DNA of 64,000 nt, from contig JALCDQ010000007.1 in assembly GCA_022641735.1 (NCBI GenBank), positions 42,571 to 106,570 on the forward strand, read 5' to 3'. Below, piece by piece: positions 26,390 through 34,593 of the stretch (the first letter of the stretch is position 1; every line of letters starts with the position of its first letter). A model generated the notes under the pieces. It searched no databases and had not been told where the DNA came from. It worked only from the letters and a program-made list of their open reading frames with translations. The position numbers were made by a program, and so were the translations under genes. Source of the DNA: Prevotella sp. (GTDB taxonomy: Bacteria; Bacteroidota; Bacteroidia; Bacteroidales; Bacteroidaceae).

Positions 26390-26591
26390 ATTTGCATCTG
26401 CAATCACTTGATTTTCAAGAAGATACATTTTCGCCATTTGCCGATATTGCCTCATCTTAAAGAAATGGAATCGCTTCCTCCGATTTCCTCGGTTTTCGCT
26501 CGATGAAGAGCCTCTCGGAAGCGCCTCCGCTAAAATTTTTTTCCCTCAGATAAATTATTCTTGAATCCTACTTTTATTCAGGATTATTTTG
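26390..26591. other. Intergenic region upstream of the GH3 gene
   Basis: Together with array C this fills a gene-free 417-base gap (26217-26633). It contains a GC-rich hairpin (CGGA...TCCG, about 26517-26530) followed by AAAATTTTTTT, and an inverted repeat AATCCT (26564-26569)/AGGATT (26580-26585) where the -33 region of the GH3 promoter should be. The latter is an operator candidate. No open frame with coding character is seen. Confidence 0.5.
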
Positions 26592-26599
26592 TATCTTTG
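26592..26599 (+). promoter_or_regulatory. -7 element (TATCTTTG) of the GH3 gene
   Basis: TATCTTTG, 35 bases before the ATG at 26634. No TTTG at -33; an inverted repeat occupies that place. Confidence 0.7.
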
Positions 26600-26633
26600 C
26601 GCTTAGATTACTACTAATATAATATAAGGTATC

Positions 26634-28844
26634 ATGAGAAAAATAATGATTTTGGCTTTATTGTGCTGTGCTTCCGTGACTTTTGCGCAGAAGAAAGCAC
26701 CCCAACTGACCGCCAAGAACATCGACCAAGTCATCAAAGCGATGACCTTGGAAGAAAAGGCGCAACTGCTGGTGGGTATTGAATATGATAAAAAAGACCC
26801 TGTTTTGCGGGCGCAGATACAAGGTCTTGAGGTTGGAGTAGCCGGCCAGACGCACGCAATCCCTCGTCTTGGAATCCCCGGAACTTTGATGACCGACGGG
26901 CCTGCAGGCGTTCGCATCTCGCCAACGCGTGAGGGTGACTCCCGCACTTTCTATGCTACCGCCTTTCCGATAGGCACGTTGATGGCTTCCAGTTGGGACG
27001 TTGAGAACGCTCGAAAGATGGGAGAAGCGATAGGACAAGAAACACTTGACTATGGCTGCGATGTCCTTTTGGCGCCTGGAATGAACATTCATCGCAACCC
27101 GTTGTGTGGCCGCAACTTCGAATATTTCTCTGAAGACCCGGTGCTCAGCGGCAATATATCCGGCTATGAGATATTGGGCGTGCAGTCAAAAGGCGTTGGA
27201 ACGTCTGCGAAACACTTTGTTACGAACAATCAGGAGACTTTTCGCACTCAGAATAACTCGATTGTCGGGCAGAAAGCCCTGCGTGAAATCTATCTCAAAA
27301 ACTTCGAGATAGCCCTGCGCATCGGCAACCCTTGGACAGTGATGAGTTCTTATAACACGCTCAATGGAACGCGTGTGATGTATAAGAAGTCGCTTCTGAC
27401 CGATTGGCTTCGTGGTGAAATGGGCTTCAAAGGCATGGTTGTTACCGACTGGTATGGCTATCGCGACCCTGTAGAACAGGAGATTGGAGGCAGCGATTTG
27501 CTGCAAGCAGGCGTGAAAGAGCAGGTAGATGATATTATAAAAGGTGTCAAAGAGGGCAAACTTCTGATGGAGATAGTCGACCGCAATGTGCGTCATTTGC
27601 TCGAATACATCGTCAAGACGCCTCACTTCCGGCATTATCAGGCTGCCAATCAAACCGACTTGAAGGCGCATGCTCAGGTCTCTCGGGAGGCTGCCGAGCA
27701 AGGAATTATCCTGCTGAAAAACGATAACAGTACCCTTCCTATTGCTCAAAACCAGCGCGTGGCATTGTTTGGGCAGGGCTCATATAAAGGCTTCTTGGCG
27801 CATGGAACTGGTTCCGGGTCTGTCAATAAGGCCTATACCATCAACCTGATGCAAGGCTTGGAGAATGCAGGCTTTACGCTTGAACCTGAATTGAAATCGC
27901 TCTATGAGGATGCGGAGAATAAAGTTGCCATCAGTCGCAGTTATGCCGAGCGTCGCGCAAAGGATGCCGATGTGGCGATTGTGACCATCAAACGGGATGC
28001 CGGAGAAGGTGCTGACCGCTTGGATGAAAAGGGAGATTGGTTGTTGGATGACCTTGAGATGAATCTGCTCAAAAACGTTTCAGACGCTTTCCATGCACAA
28101 GGAAAGAAGGTGGTGGTCGTTCTCAACATCGGAGGAGTCATCGAAACGGCTTCTTGGAGTGGTCTTGCTGATGCCATTTTGTTGCCTTGGCAACCCGGTA
28201 TAGAGGGTGGCAACGCTGTTGCCGATATCCTTTGCGGTAAGGTGAATCCATCGGGAAAATTGCCGATGACGTTCCCTGTTGCTTATGCGGATATTCCTTC
28301 TTCCAAGAATTTCCCGTCACATTTCCACAAAGAAGCATGGGATAAGGACAAGAAAGACATCGGATGGACCAAGTATGATGAAGGTATTTGGGTGGGATAC
28401 CGCTATTTCAACACCTTCAATAAACCTGTTGCCTATCCTTTCGGATATGGACTTTCCTATACGACATTCGCTTATAACGACGCTAAAGTGAAGGAATCAA
28501 AGGGCGAATATCTGATTTCCGTGACCATCAAGAATACGGGAAAGGTGGCAGGAAAAGAGGTTGCAGAGGCCTATATCTCTGCTCCTAAGGGCAAGACCGA
28601 TAAGCCTGCGCGCGAATTGAAGGCTTTTGCAAAGACCCGACTACTGCAACCTGGTGAGAGCCAAGTGCTTACTATGCGCGTGAAAGCATCTGATTTGGCC
28701 TCTTTTGAGGAAACTTCCAATAGTTGGATAACCGATGCGGGCACTTATAAAATAGGTATTGGGGCATCCGTAGAGGATATTCGTACCTCCGCATCTTTTG
28801 AGGTTAAGAAGACTACGATTCAAAAAGTACCGACGATTATATAA
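26634..28844 (+). CDS. Secreted glycoside hydrolase family 3 beta-glucosidase-like enzyme
   Basis: A 736-residue protein with a signal peptide (1-19, ending T-F-A-Q). It has the GH3 (alpha/beta)8 domain (about 30-340), with catalytic nucleophile D272 in G-M-V-V-T-D-W-Y-G and substrate-binding A-K-H-F-V-T-N-N (192-199), then the GH3 C-terminal domain (about 370-590) and a fibronectin-III-like domain (about 630-720, opening with G-Y-G-L-S-Y-T-T-F). Likely a periplasmic exo-beta-glucosidase or related exoglycosidase. It has its own promoter and is followed by a strong terminator. Confidence 0.93.
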   Translation: MRKIMILALLCCASVTFAQKKAPQLTAKNIDQVIKAMTLEEKAQLLVGIEYDKKDPVLRAQIQGLEVGVAGQTHAIPRLGIPGTLMTDGPAGVRISPTREGDSRTFYATAFPIGTLMASSWDVENARKMGEAIGQETLDYGCDVLLAPGMNIHRNPLCGRNFEYFSEDPVLSGNISGYEILGVQSKGVGTSAKHFVTNNQETFRTQNNSIVGQKALREIYLKNFEIALRIGNPWTVMSSYNTLNGTRVMYKKSLLTDWLRGEMGFKGMVVTDWYGYRDPVEQEIGGSDLLQAGVKEQVDDIIKGVKEGKLLMEIVDRNVRHLLEYIVKTPHFRHYQAANQTDLKAHAQVSREAAEQGIILLKNDNSTLPIAQNQRVALFGQGSYKGFLAHGTGSGSVNKAYTINLMQGLENAGFTLEPELKSLYEDAENKVAISRSYAERRAKDADVAIVTIKRDAGEGADRLDEKGDWLLDDLEMNLLKNVSDAFHAQGKKVVVVLNIGGVIETASWSGLADAILLPWQPGIEGGNAVADILCGKVNPSGKLPMTFPVAYADIPSSKNFPSHFHKEAWDKDKKDIGWTKYDEGIWVGYRYFNTFNKPVAYPFGYGLSYTTFAYNDAKVKESKGEYLISVTIKNTGKVAGKEVAEAYISAPKGKTDKPARELKAFAKTRLLQPGESQVLTMRVKASDLASFEETSNSWITDAGTYKIGIGASVEDIRTSASFEVKKTTIQKVPTII

Positions 28845-28847
28845 TCA

Positions 28848-28881
28848 GAAAAGGGAAGGTTCTCTAAAGCCTTCCCTTTTC
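28848..28881. terminator. Bidirectional terminator between GH3 and radC
   Basis: GAAAAGGGAAGG (28848-28859) pairs perfectly with CCTTCCCTTTTC (28870-28881), loop 10 nt. The right arm lies inside the last codons of the convergent radC gene. Confidence 0.75.
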
Positions 28882-29550
28882 CCGATAACTATAGTATTTC
28901 CCGTCAGTGATAATCACATGATCGAGGAAATAGATGCGCATGATTTCGGAGGCTCTCTTCACCCTTTGAGTAAGCGTGTCGTCCATTGTACTTGGCACTG
29001 CATTACCGCTCGGATGATTGTGGCAAAGCACTAGAATAGTGGCATTGCATAGCAGTGCTTCCTTCATAATGACCCTCACATCAACGGCTGTTTCGCTGAT
29101 GCCTCCATGGCTTATCTTCTCCGCTTTGATGAGTTTATAGGCCTGATTCATCAAGAGAATCCACGATTCTTCTACATCCAAATCCTGCATTTTGGGGTGC
29201 ATGAAGTTGTAAATAGCCGTTGCCGACCCTAAGTCTTGCCGTTCTTCTGCCTCTGAAGCCTGTCTCCTCTTGCCCAATTCGCATGCTGCCAAGAGGGTAA
29301 TGGCTTTCGCAGGACCTAATCCGTTGTATTCTTCTAATTGCCGGATGGTCATTTTGCCGAGGGTATTCAGATTGTTTTTGCAGTCGTTGAGCACCTCTTT
29401 CATCAAATCAACAGCACTCTGTTTGGTAGAGCCTGACCCTATCAGAATTGCCATAAGTTCCGCATTCGTGAGGCTCTCTGCGCCTAATCGGAGGAGCTTT
29501 TCTCGTGGTCGGTCTTCTTCAGCCCATTGATTGATGTTGAGTTTTGCCAT
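28864..29550 (-). CDS. radC: RadC/JAB-domain protein
   Basis: A 228-residue protein: an N-terminal UPF0758 helix-hairpin-helix region (Y-N-G-L-G-P-A-K-A about 70-80) and a C-terminal JAMM-type metalloprotease-like domain with H-N-H-P-S-G-N-A (about 175-182) and the downstream Asp. The name RadC is historical; a role in recombination repair is doubtful and the true activity is unknown. It overlaps the stop of the upstream glycosyltransferase by one base (TAATG), so is co-translated with it. Confidence 0.92.
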   Translation of the reverse strand: MAKLNINQWAEEDRPREKLLRLGAESLTNAELMAILIGSGSTKQSAVDLMKEVLNDCKNNLNTLGKMTIRQLEEYNGLGPAKAITLLAACELGKRRQASEAEERQDLGSATAIYNFMHPKMQDLDVEESWILLMNQAYKLIKAEKISHGGISETAVDVRVIMKEALLCNATILVLCHNHPSGNAVPSTMDDTLTQRVKRASEIMRIYFLDHVIITDGKYYSYREKGRL

Positions 29551-30545
29551 TATTTATAGAATGTCTTTTCGTAAGCACTGAATTCATCTTTGCCCCTTAC
29601 GCATCTTCTCCACCATGCCTGCAGGAATCCGCAACCATATCCCATAAGTTGGATAAAGGCCGAGATAATGCTCGAAACTCCTATTTTCAGGCTCTTGTTT
29701 TGCAATGAGGAGTCGAGAAAGATGATGAGGGCATAGAGCAAAATCAGTGATAGTGGAATCCAACTCCATAAAATCAAGGAAAGGAGGATAAGGAATATCA
29801 TGCCGACAGTGAATACCATGGGCAGAAGATGCACCAATTTCAGGCTTTCAGGATATTTTTTATAAAGGTTGATGCGGGCAATCCCCGAATTGAAAACCTG
29901 TCGCCAGAACTTCCGAAAATCAGTTCTGCGCTTGTGATAGACCCATGCTCCCGGGAAAAGACGGCACGTACAGCCAGCCTTGAAAATGCGGATGGAGAAG
30001 TCGATGTCCTCTCCGAACCTCATTTTTGAGAATCCTCCAAGCCGTTGATAGACTTCTTTTCGGATGCCCATATTGAAGGAACGGGGATAAAACTTATCCA
30101 GTTTCTTCTTTCCACCACGAATGCCGCCTGTCGTGAAGAAACTCGTCATGGAGTAGGAAATGGCTTTTTGCGTGTCTGTAAACGATGAATGAGCACGGTC
30201 AGGACCACCGAAAGCATCGCTTGGAGCCGTTTCCAGTTCTTCCTCTATGGCTTCCAAATATCCTTCGGGAAGCACAACATCAGAGTCGAGAACAATCAGA
30301 TATTCTCCTTGAGCCCGTTCTGCGCCATAGTTGCGGCTTTGTCCGGGTCCGCTGTTTTCCTTCAGATAGTAATGAATATCCAACTTATCCGCATATCTGT
30401 CACAAACTTCTTTGCAGGGTTTAATGGAACCGTCTTCCACGATAACTACCTCAAAGTCATGGAAAGACTGGTGAGTGAGGCTTTCAAGAAGCTCATCCAC
30501 TTCATCAGGACGATTGTAAACGGGTATGATAAGACTGTATTTCAT
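29550..30545 (-). CDS. Family 2 glycosyltransferase with C-terminal membrane helices
   Basis: A 331-residue GT-A enzyme: S-L-I-I-P-V-Y-N-R at the start, V-E-D-G-S (about 36-40), and L-D-S-D-V-V-L (about 91) holding the metal-binding D-x-D, with R-R-T-D at about 207. Two to three hydrophobic helices lie at about 235-300, so it acts at the cytoplasmic face of the inner membrane, probably on a polysaccharide or lipid-linked sugar. It precedes radC in a two-gene unit. Confidence 0.9.
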   Translation of the reverse strand: MKYSLIIPVYNRPDEVDELLESLTHQSFHDFEVVIVEDGSIKPCKEVCDRYADKLDIHYYLKENSGPGQSRNYGAERAQGEYLIVLDSDVVLPEGYLEAIEEELETAPSDAFGGPDRAHSSFTDTQKAISYSMTSFFTTGGIRGGKKKLDKFYPRSFNMGIRKEVYQRLGGFSKMRFGEDIDFSIRIFKAGCTCRLFPGAWVYHKRRTDFRKFWRQVFNSGIARINLYKKYPESLKLVHLLPMVFTVGMIFLILLSLILWSWIPLSLILLYALIIFLDSSLQNKSLKIGVSSIISAFIQLMGYGCGFLQAWWRRCVRGKDEFSAYEKTFYK

Positions 30546-30591
30546 CGCTATATTAGATAAGAGTCAGTTACAAGAGAAAGGGTATTTAAAT

Positions 30592-30635
30592 AACCTATAT
30601 TATCAAGACAATTTGCAGTCAGGATAATATAGGTT
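30592..30635. terminator. Perfect 13-bp inverted repeat between efp and the glycosyltransferase
   Basis: AACCTATATTATC (30592-30604) and GATAATATAGGTT (30623-30635), 18-nt loop. It follows the efp stop on the minus strand. It is AT-rich with no clear T-run, so termination is plausible but not certain. Confidence 0.45.
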
Positions 30636-30663
30636 TGTAGGGAATGGTCTTCCGAGTGACGCA

Positions 30664-31230
30664 TTATGCGTTCACACGACCAAGATAACTGCCGTCGCGA
30701 GTATCAATCTGAATGGTTTCGCCCTCATTGATAAACAGAGGAACGCGCACTTCAGCACCTGTTTCCAGAGTGGCAGGCTTTGTGGCATTGGTAGCCGTAT
30801 TGCCTTTAACTCCCGGGTCACTGTGAGTGACTTTCAGATTGGTCTTCACTGGCATTTCAGCAAGCAGAATAGTACCGTCTGAAGTGTCAGTAACGACTTC
30901 CACGACATCACCTTCTTTCATGAATTCCACACCTGTTATCTGATGCTTTGGAATAGGAATCTGCTCGTAAGTCTCCTGATTCATGAAGATATAACCAGTA
31001 GGATCCTGATAAAGATACTGATAAGGACGACGCTCAACGCGAACATCTTCGAGTTTGAAACCTACTTGGAAGGTACGCTCAAGCACACGGCCGTCAGCTA
31101 CATTCTTCAGTTTGGTATTCATTACAGTATTTCCTTTACCTGGCTTTCTGTGCTGAAAGTCGATGCAAGTCCAAATCTTGCCATCAAGACGGATACATGT
31201 TCCGATTTTGATTTCCTGTGAATTAATCAT
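30664..31230 (-). CDS. efp: Elongation factor P
   Basis: A 188-residue three-domain protein that relieves ribosome stalling at polyproline. The tip loop of domain I reads K-P-G-K-G-N with Lys at residue 32, the site that is modified (lysylation or other) in many bacteria. Domain III ends with R-D-G-S-Y-L-G-R. It is divergent from rpmH. No poxA/epmA homologue is in the window. Confidence 0.96.
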   Translation of the reverse strand: MINSQEIKIGTCIRLDGKIWTCIDFQHRKPGKGNTVMNTKLKNVADGRVLERTFQVGFKLEDVRVERRPYQYLYQDPTGYIFMNQETYEQIPIPKHQITGVEFMKEGDVVEVVTDTSDGTILLAEMPVKTNLKVTHSDPGVKGNTATNATKPATLETGAEVRVPLFINEGETIQIDTRDGSYLGRVNA

Positions 31231-31287
31231 TGTGATTTATATGATTATGTTTATTGTAATATCTCGTTATTCCTCGATTTTCGGCTG

Positions 31288-31295
31288 CAAAGTTA
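31288..31295 (-). promoter_or_regulatory. -7 element (TAACTTTG) of efp
   Basis: Minus-strand TAACTTTG, 57 bases before the ATG. The -33 part is not clear. Confidence 0.45.
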
Positions 31296-31346
31296 CTACA
31301 TTTTTATAAAAAAACATCTTTTTTAGACCGAAAAATCGCATAATTC

Positions 31347-31377
31347 TTTGTTATTTCGAAAATAATGAGTACTTTTG
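31347..31377 (+). promoter_or_regulatory. Promoter of rpmH
   Basis: TTTG (31347-31350), 19 nt, TACTTTTG (31370-31377). The predicted leader to the rpmH ATG is about 115 nt. Confidence 0.8.
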
Positions 31378-31396
31378 CATCCCAAAAAGGTATGAA

Positions 31397-31412
31397 CTCG
31401 GGTAGCCCCGAG
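31397..31412 (+). promoter_or_regulatory. Leader hairpin of rpmH
   Basis: CTCGGG (31397-31402) and CCCGAG (31407-31412) enclose a tetraloop TAGC, about 16 nt after the expected transcription start. It is a possible leader-control or stabilising structure. Confidence 0.45.
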
Positions 31413-31497
31413 GCTGAAAAGTGTTTTCTGCCTTGCGGTTTTCTAGGTTTTTACAGATTCCATTTTGAATAATAACAAATAAAAAAATAAAAGAACA

Positions 31498-31653
31498 ATG
31501 AAAAGAACATTTCAGCCACACAATCGTCGTCGCGTGAACAAACATGGTTTCCGTGAGAGAATGGCAACAAAGAATGGCCGCCGCGTATTGGCTTCCCGCC
31601 GTGCTCATGGTCGCAAGAAGTTATCCGTTTCAGATGAGAACCACGGCAAGTAA
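31498..31653 (+). CDS. rpmH: 50S ribosomal protein L34
   Basis: A 51-residue, strongly basic protein starting [12 protein letters not shown], followed by K-H-G-F-R-E-R-M and [16 protein letters not shown], the L34 signature. The C-terminal S-D-E-N-H-G-K is a short extension over the 44-46 residues of most L34. It has its own promoter and terminator, so it is monocistronic. Here it is not next to rnpA or dnaA as in many genomes. Confidence 0.96.
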   Translation: MKRTFQPHNRRRVNKHGFRERMATKNGRRVLASRRAHGRKKLSVSDENHGK

Positions 31654-31683
31654 TTTGTCGCTTTCTGAAAGAAAAATTACGGA

Positions 31684-31729
31684 AAACAGAAAGAAGTAAA
31701 GTGTATTCTTTGCTTCTTTCTGTTTTTTT
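31684..31729 (+). terminator. Terminator of rpmH
   Basis: AAACAGAAAGAAG (31684-31696) pairs with CTTCTTTCTGTTT (31713-31725), followed by a T-run to 31729. The right arm overlaps the promoter of the next gene. Confidence 0.8.
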
Positions 31730-31740
31730 ATATATCTTTG
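31709..31740 (+). promoter_or_regulatory. Promoter of the PASTA-rluD-ddl run
   Basis: TTTG (31709-31712), 20 nt, TATCTTTG (31733-31740), 18 bases before the ATG at 31759. It lies within the rpmH terminator. Confidence 0.8.
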
Positions 31741-31758
31741 TGCACAAAAAGGAATAGG

Positions 31759-32490
31759 ATGAAGTCATCGGAATTCGCAGGAAAGTTTAAAAGCAAGTAT
31801 CTGTGGGGCAATCTTTTTGCCATGATGGCAGTTGTTGTTCTGCTTTGCCTGGGTATAAAATTCGGGTTGGACTTCTATACCCATCATGGTGAATCGATAC
31901 CAGTGCCGAATATATGCCATAAGTCTTTTGCGGATGCTGAGCACATTCTCGAGAATGATGGATTAGAGATAGTAGTTAACGATACGGGATATGTGAAGAC
32001 TCTTCCTCCTGATTGCATCCTTGAACAGTCGCCAGGACCAGGCGACAGAGTAAAATCAGGGCATGTGATTTATGTGACTATCAACTCTCCGAACACACCT
32101 ACGCTTTCTCTGCCGGATGTGATTGACAACAGCTCTCTTCGTGAGGCGATGGCGAAACTGTCATCGATGGGCTTCAAATTGGCACAACCGCAGTATATTC
32201 CAGGTGAAAAAGACTGGGTTTATGGCATCACGGTGAGAGGAAGGCATGTTGTTGCAGGCGACAAGATTGCTATCGATGACCCGCTGACAATACAAGTGGG
32301 TAATGGCATGAGGGACGCTTCTGACTCTGTGGACTATATCGATCCGGCTTATTCGGATGATTCTTATGATGAAGAGTCAGGCTCTGTGGATAATTTCACA
32401 GAAGTCACTTCTCCTCCTTCTGAGAGCAAGAAGTCATCGTCAACACCTACTTCTGGTGGGTTGACATCCAAAGAAAAGAAAACAGAATAA
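31759..32490 (+). CDS. PASTA-domain membrane protein
   Basis: A 243-residue protein with one N-terminal membrane helix (about 14-37) and two to three extracytoplasmic PASTA repeats (about 45-185: V-P-N-I-C-H-K-S-F-A-D-A-E, V-I-Y-V-T-I-N-S, L-P-D-V-I-D-N-S-S). The C-terminus is Ser/Thr/acidic. PASTA domains bind peptidoglycan-like ligands; this protein has no kinase or transpeptidase domain. The ATG at 31759 is chosen because the frame upstream lies in the promoter. The stop overlaps the next ATG (TAATG). With ddl in the same run, a cell-wall role is plausible. Confidence 0.85.
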   Translation: MKSSEFAGKFKSKYLWGNLFAMMAVVVLLCLGIKFGLDFYTHHGESIPVPNICHKSFADAEHILENDGLEIVVNDTGYVKTLPPDCILEQSPGPGDRVKSGHVIYVTINSPNTPTLSLPDVIDNSSLREAMAKLSSMGFKLAQPQYIPGEKDWVYGITVRGRHVVAGDKIAIDDPLTIQVGNGMRDASDSVDYIDPAYSDDSYDEESGSVDNFTEVTSPPSESKKSSSTPTSGGLTSKEKKTE

Positions 32491-33560
32491 TGGCTGATAA
32501 CATTCAAGATATAACAGAAGAACTGGACGAAGAAGAGCAGCAGCTCTACGAACATTTCCGTTTCGTTGTGGACACAGGGCAGAATCCTGTCCGCATCGAT
32601 AAGTATATGTTTGAAAAGATGCAGCATTCCAGTCGCAACAGAATCCAAAAAGCCGCTGAGGCTGGCTTCGTTCATGTCAACGAGAAGCCAGTAAAGAGTA
32701 ACTATAAGGTGCGTCCTGGCGACATTATCACATTGATGTTAGACCAGCCGAGGCATGACAGTACTATAGAGGCAGAGGATATTCCGCTCGATGTGGTTTA
32801 TGAAGACAGCGACTTGATGGTGATAAACAAGCCAGCAGGGCTGGTTGTGCATCCTGGAGCAGGTAACTTCCATGGTACGCTTATCAATGCCGTAGCATGG
32901 CATTTGAGAAACTTACCCGCCTTCGACCCTAATGACCCGGAGGTCGGATTGGTGCATCGTATAGATAAGGACACGAGTGGACTGCTCGTGATAGCCAAGA
33001 CTCCGGAGGCTAAAACCAAGTTGGGTGTGCAGTTTTTCAATAAGACCACTCATCGTAGTTATAATGCTTTGGTGTGGGGAAACTTTCAGGAAGAGGAGGG
33101 AAGAATCGAAGGTAACATCACCCGCGACCCTAAAGACCGTTTGCGGATGACTGTATGTTCGCCCGAATCAGGCATTGGAAAACCGGCAGTAACCCATTAT
33201 CGGGTGCTTGAAAGATTTGGTTATGTCACCTTGGTGGAGTGCATTCTTGAGACCGGACGTACTCATCAGATACGTGTCCACATGAAACATATCGGGCATC
33301 CGTTGTTTGGTGACGAGCGTTATGGCGGAACTGAGATACTCAGAGGCAATCGGAGTACTACCTATAAGGCATTCATCCAGAATTGTTTCAAGCTCTGTCC
33401 GCGTCAGGCTTTGCATGCGAGAACACTGGGATTTGTACATCCGAAGACCGGAAAACAGATGGATTTCACTTCCAATTTGCCTTTGGATATGCAGCAACTG
33501 ATAGAAAAATGGCGTGTCTATATCAATGGCACGACCAAGGATACGTTTGAAGAAGATTAA
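32490..33560 (+). CDS. RluD-type rRNA pseudouridine synthase
   Basis: A 356-residue protein: an S4 RNA-binding domain (about 28-90, I-D-K-Y-M-F-E-K and G-F-V-H-V-N-E-K) and a RluA/RluD catalytic domain with V-H-R-I-D-K-D-T-S-G-L-L, whose Asp is catalytic. It is probably the 23S rRNA enzyme corresponding to RluD (helix 69), but paralogues differ and the target is inferred. It overlaps the PASTA gene by one base and lies 29 bases before ddl. Confidence 0.9.
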   Translation: MADNIQDITEELDEEEQQLYEHFRFVVDTGQNPVRIDKYMFEKMQHSSRNRIQKAAEAGFVHVNEKPVKSNYKVRPGDIITLMLDQPRHDSTIEAEDIPLDVVYEDSDLMVINKPAGLVVHPGAGNFHGTLINAVAWHLRNLPAFDPNDPEVGLVHRIDKDTSGLLVIAKTPEAKTKLGVQFFNKTTHRSYNALVWGNFQEEEGRIEGNITRDPKDRLRMTVCSPESGIGKPAVTHYRVLERFGYVTLVECILETGRTHQIRVHMKHIGHPLFGDERYGGTEILRGNRSTTYKAFIQNCFKLCPRQALHARTLGFVHPKTGKQMDFTSNLPLDMQQLIEKWRVYINGTTKDTFEED

Positions 33561-33589
33561 AAAAAGATATTTAATATATTCTATAGAAA

Positions 33590-34585
33590 ATGGAAAATTT
33601 AAAGAGAAACGTAGCCATCGTTTGTGGTGGTGACTCTTCAGAGCATGATGTGTCCATGCGCTCTGCACAGGGATTGTATTCATTTTTTGATAAAGAACGT
33701 TACAATGTGTACATTGTGGACGTAAAAGGACAGAACTGGCATGTCGAGTTTGAGGACCGTGATTCTATTCAGATAGACAAGAATGACTTCTCTTTTATCA
33801 TGGATGGAAAGGTCGTTATCTTTGATTATGCTTATATCACAATCCATGGAACGCCGGGAGAAAATGGCCTGATGCAAGGATATTTCGACTTGCTTCACGT
33901 ACCTTATTCTACCAGTGGGGTGCTCGTTGAGGCCATGACATTCAATAAATATGTGTTGAACAACTATCTCCGTGGCTTTGGAGTCAATGTTGCTGACAGC
34001 ATATTGTTGCGTCGCGAAGATGACTATGATGAGGATGCGATAGGCAAGCGCCTTGGTATGCCTTGCTTTGTGAAGCCTGCAGCTGATGGTTCAAGCTTCG
34101 GTGTCTCTAAAGTCAAGAACGCTGACCAGTTGGCTCCGGCATTGCGAGTGGCCTTTATGGAAAGCGATGAGGTGATGATAGAGGGCTTCATGAAGGGTAC
34201 GGAGATATCCATCGGATGCTATAAGACAAGAGATAAGGGCGTGGTATTCCCCGCTACAGAGGTTGTAACGAAGAATGAATTCTTCGATTATGATGCCAAA
34301 TATAATGGTCAGGTCGATGAGATAACTCCCGCGCGCATAGCTCCTGATACTGCCAAGACGGTAGCTGAGGAGACCAGCAAGATTTATGATATCCTTCATT
34401 GCAATGGCATTATCCGCATCGATTATATCATCACGAAGGATGAGAACGGCAACGACAAGGTGAATATGCTGGAAATCAATACCACACCAGGTATGACTGC
34501 CACGAGCTTTATCCCTCAACAGGTGCGTGCAGCAGGGCTTGACATCACTCAAGTGCTGACAGATATCGTTGAAAATCAATTTTAA
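33590..34585 (+). CDS. ddl: D-alanine-D-alanine ligase
   Basis: A 331-residue ATP-grasp enzyme making the D-Ala-D-Ala used by MurF. Motifs: G-G-D-S-S-E-H-D-V-S near the start, H-G-T-P-G-E-N-G, F-V-K-P-A-A-D-G-S-S-F-G-V, and M-L-E-I-N-T-T-P-G-M-T. Same run as the PASTA and RluD-type genes. Confidence 0.96.
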   Translation: MENLKRNVAIVCGGDSSEHDVSMRSAQGLYSFFDKERYNVYIVDVKGQNWHVEFEDRDSIQIDKNDFSFIMDGKVVIFDYAYITIHGTPGENGLMQGYFDLLHVPYSTSGVLVEAMTFNKYVLNNYLRGFGVNVADSILLRREDDYDEDAIGKRLGMPCFVKPAADGSSFGVSKVKNADQLAPALRVAFMESDEVMIEGFMKGTEISIGCYKTRDKGVVFPATEVVTKNEFFDYDAKYNGQVDEITPARIAPDTAKTVAEETSKIYDILHCNGIIRIDYIITKDENGNDKVNMLEINTTPGMTATSFIPQQVRAAGLDITQVLTDIVENQF

Positions 34586-34593
34586 TTAAGAGT

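Noticed and set aside
31351..31608. 85-codon minus-strand frame between efp and rpmH
   Set aside because: Antisense to rpmH, whose protein sequence is unmistakable.
31498..31653. Chromosome origin near rpmH
   Set aside because: dnaA, rnpA and DnaA-box clusters are absent; neighbours are efp and a PASTA gene.
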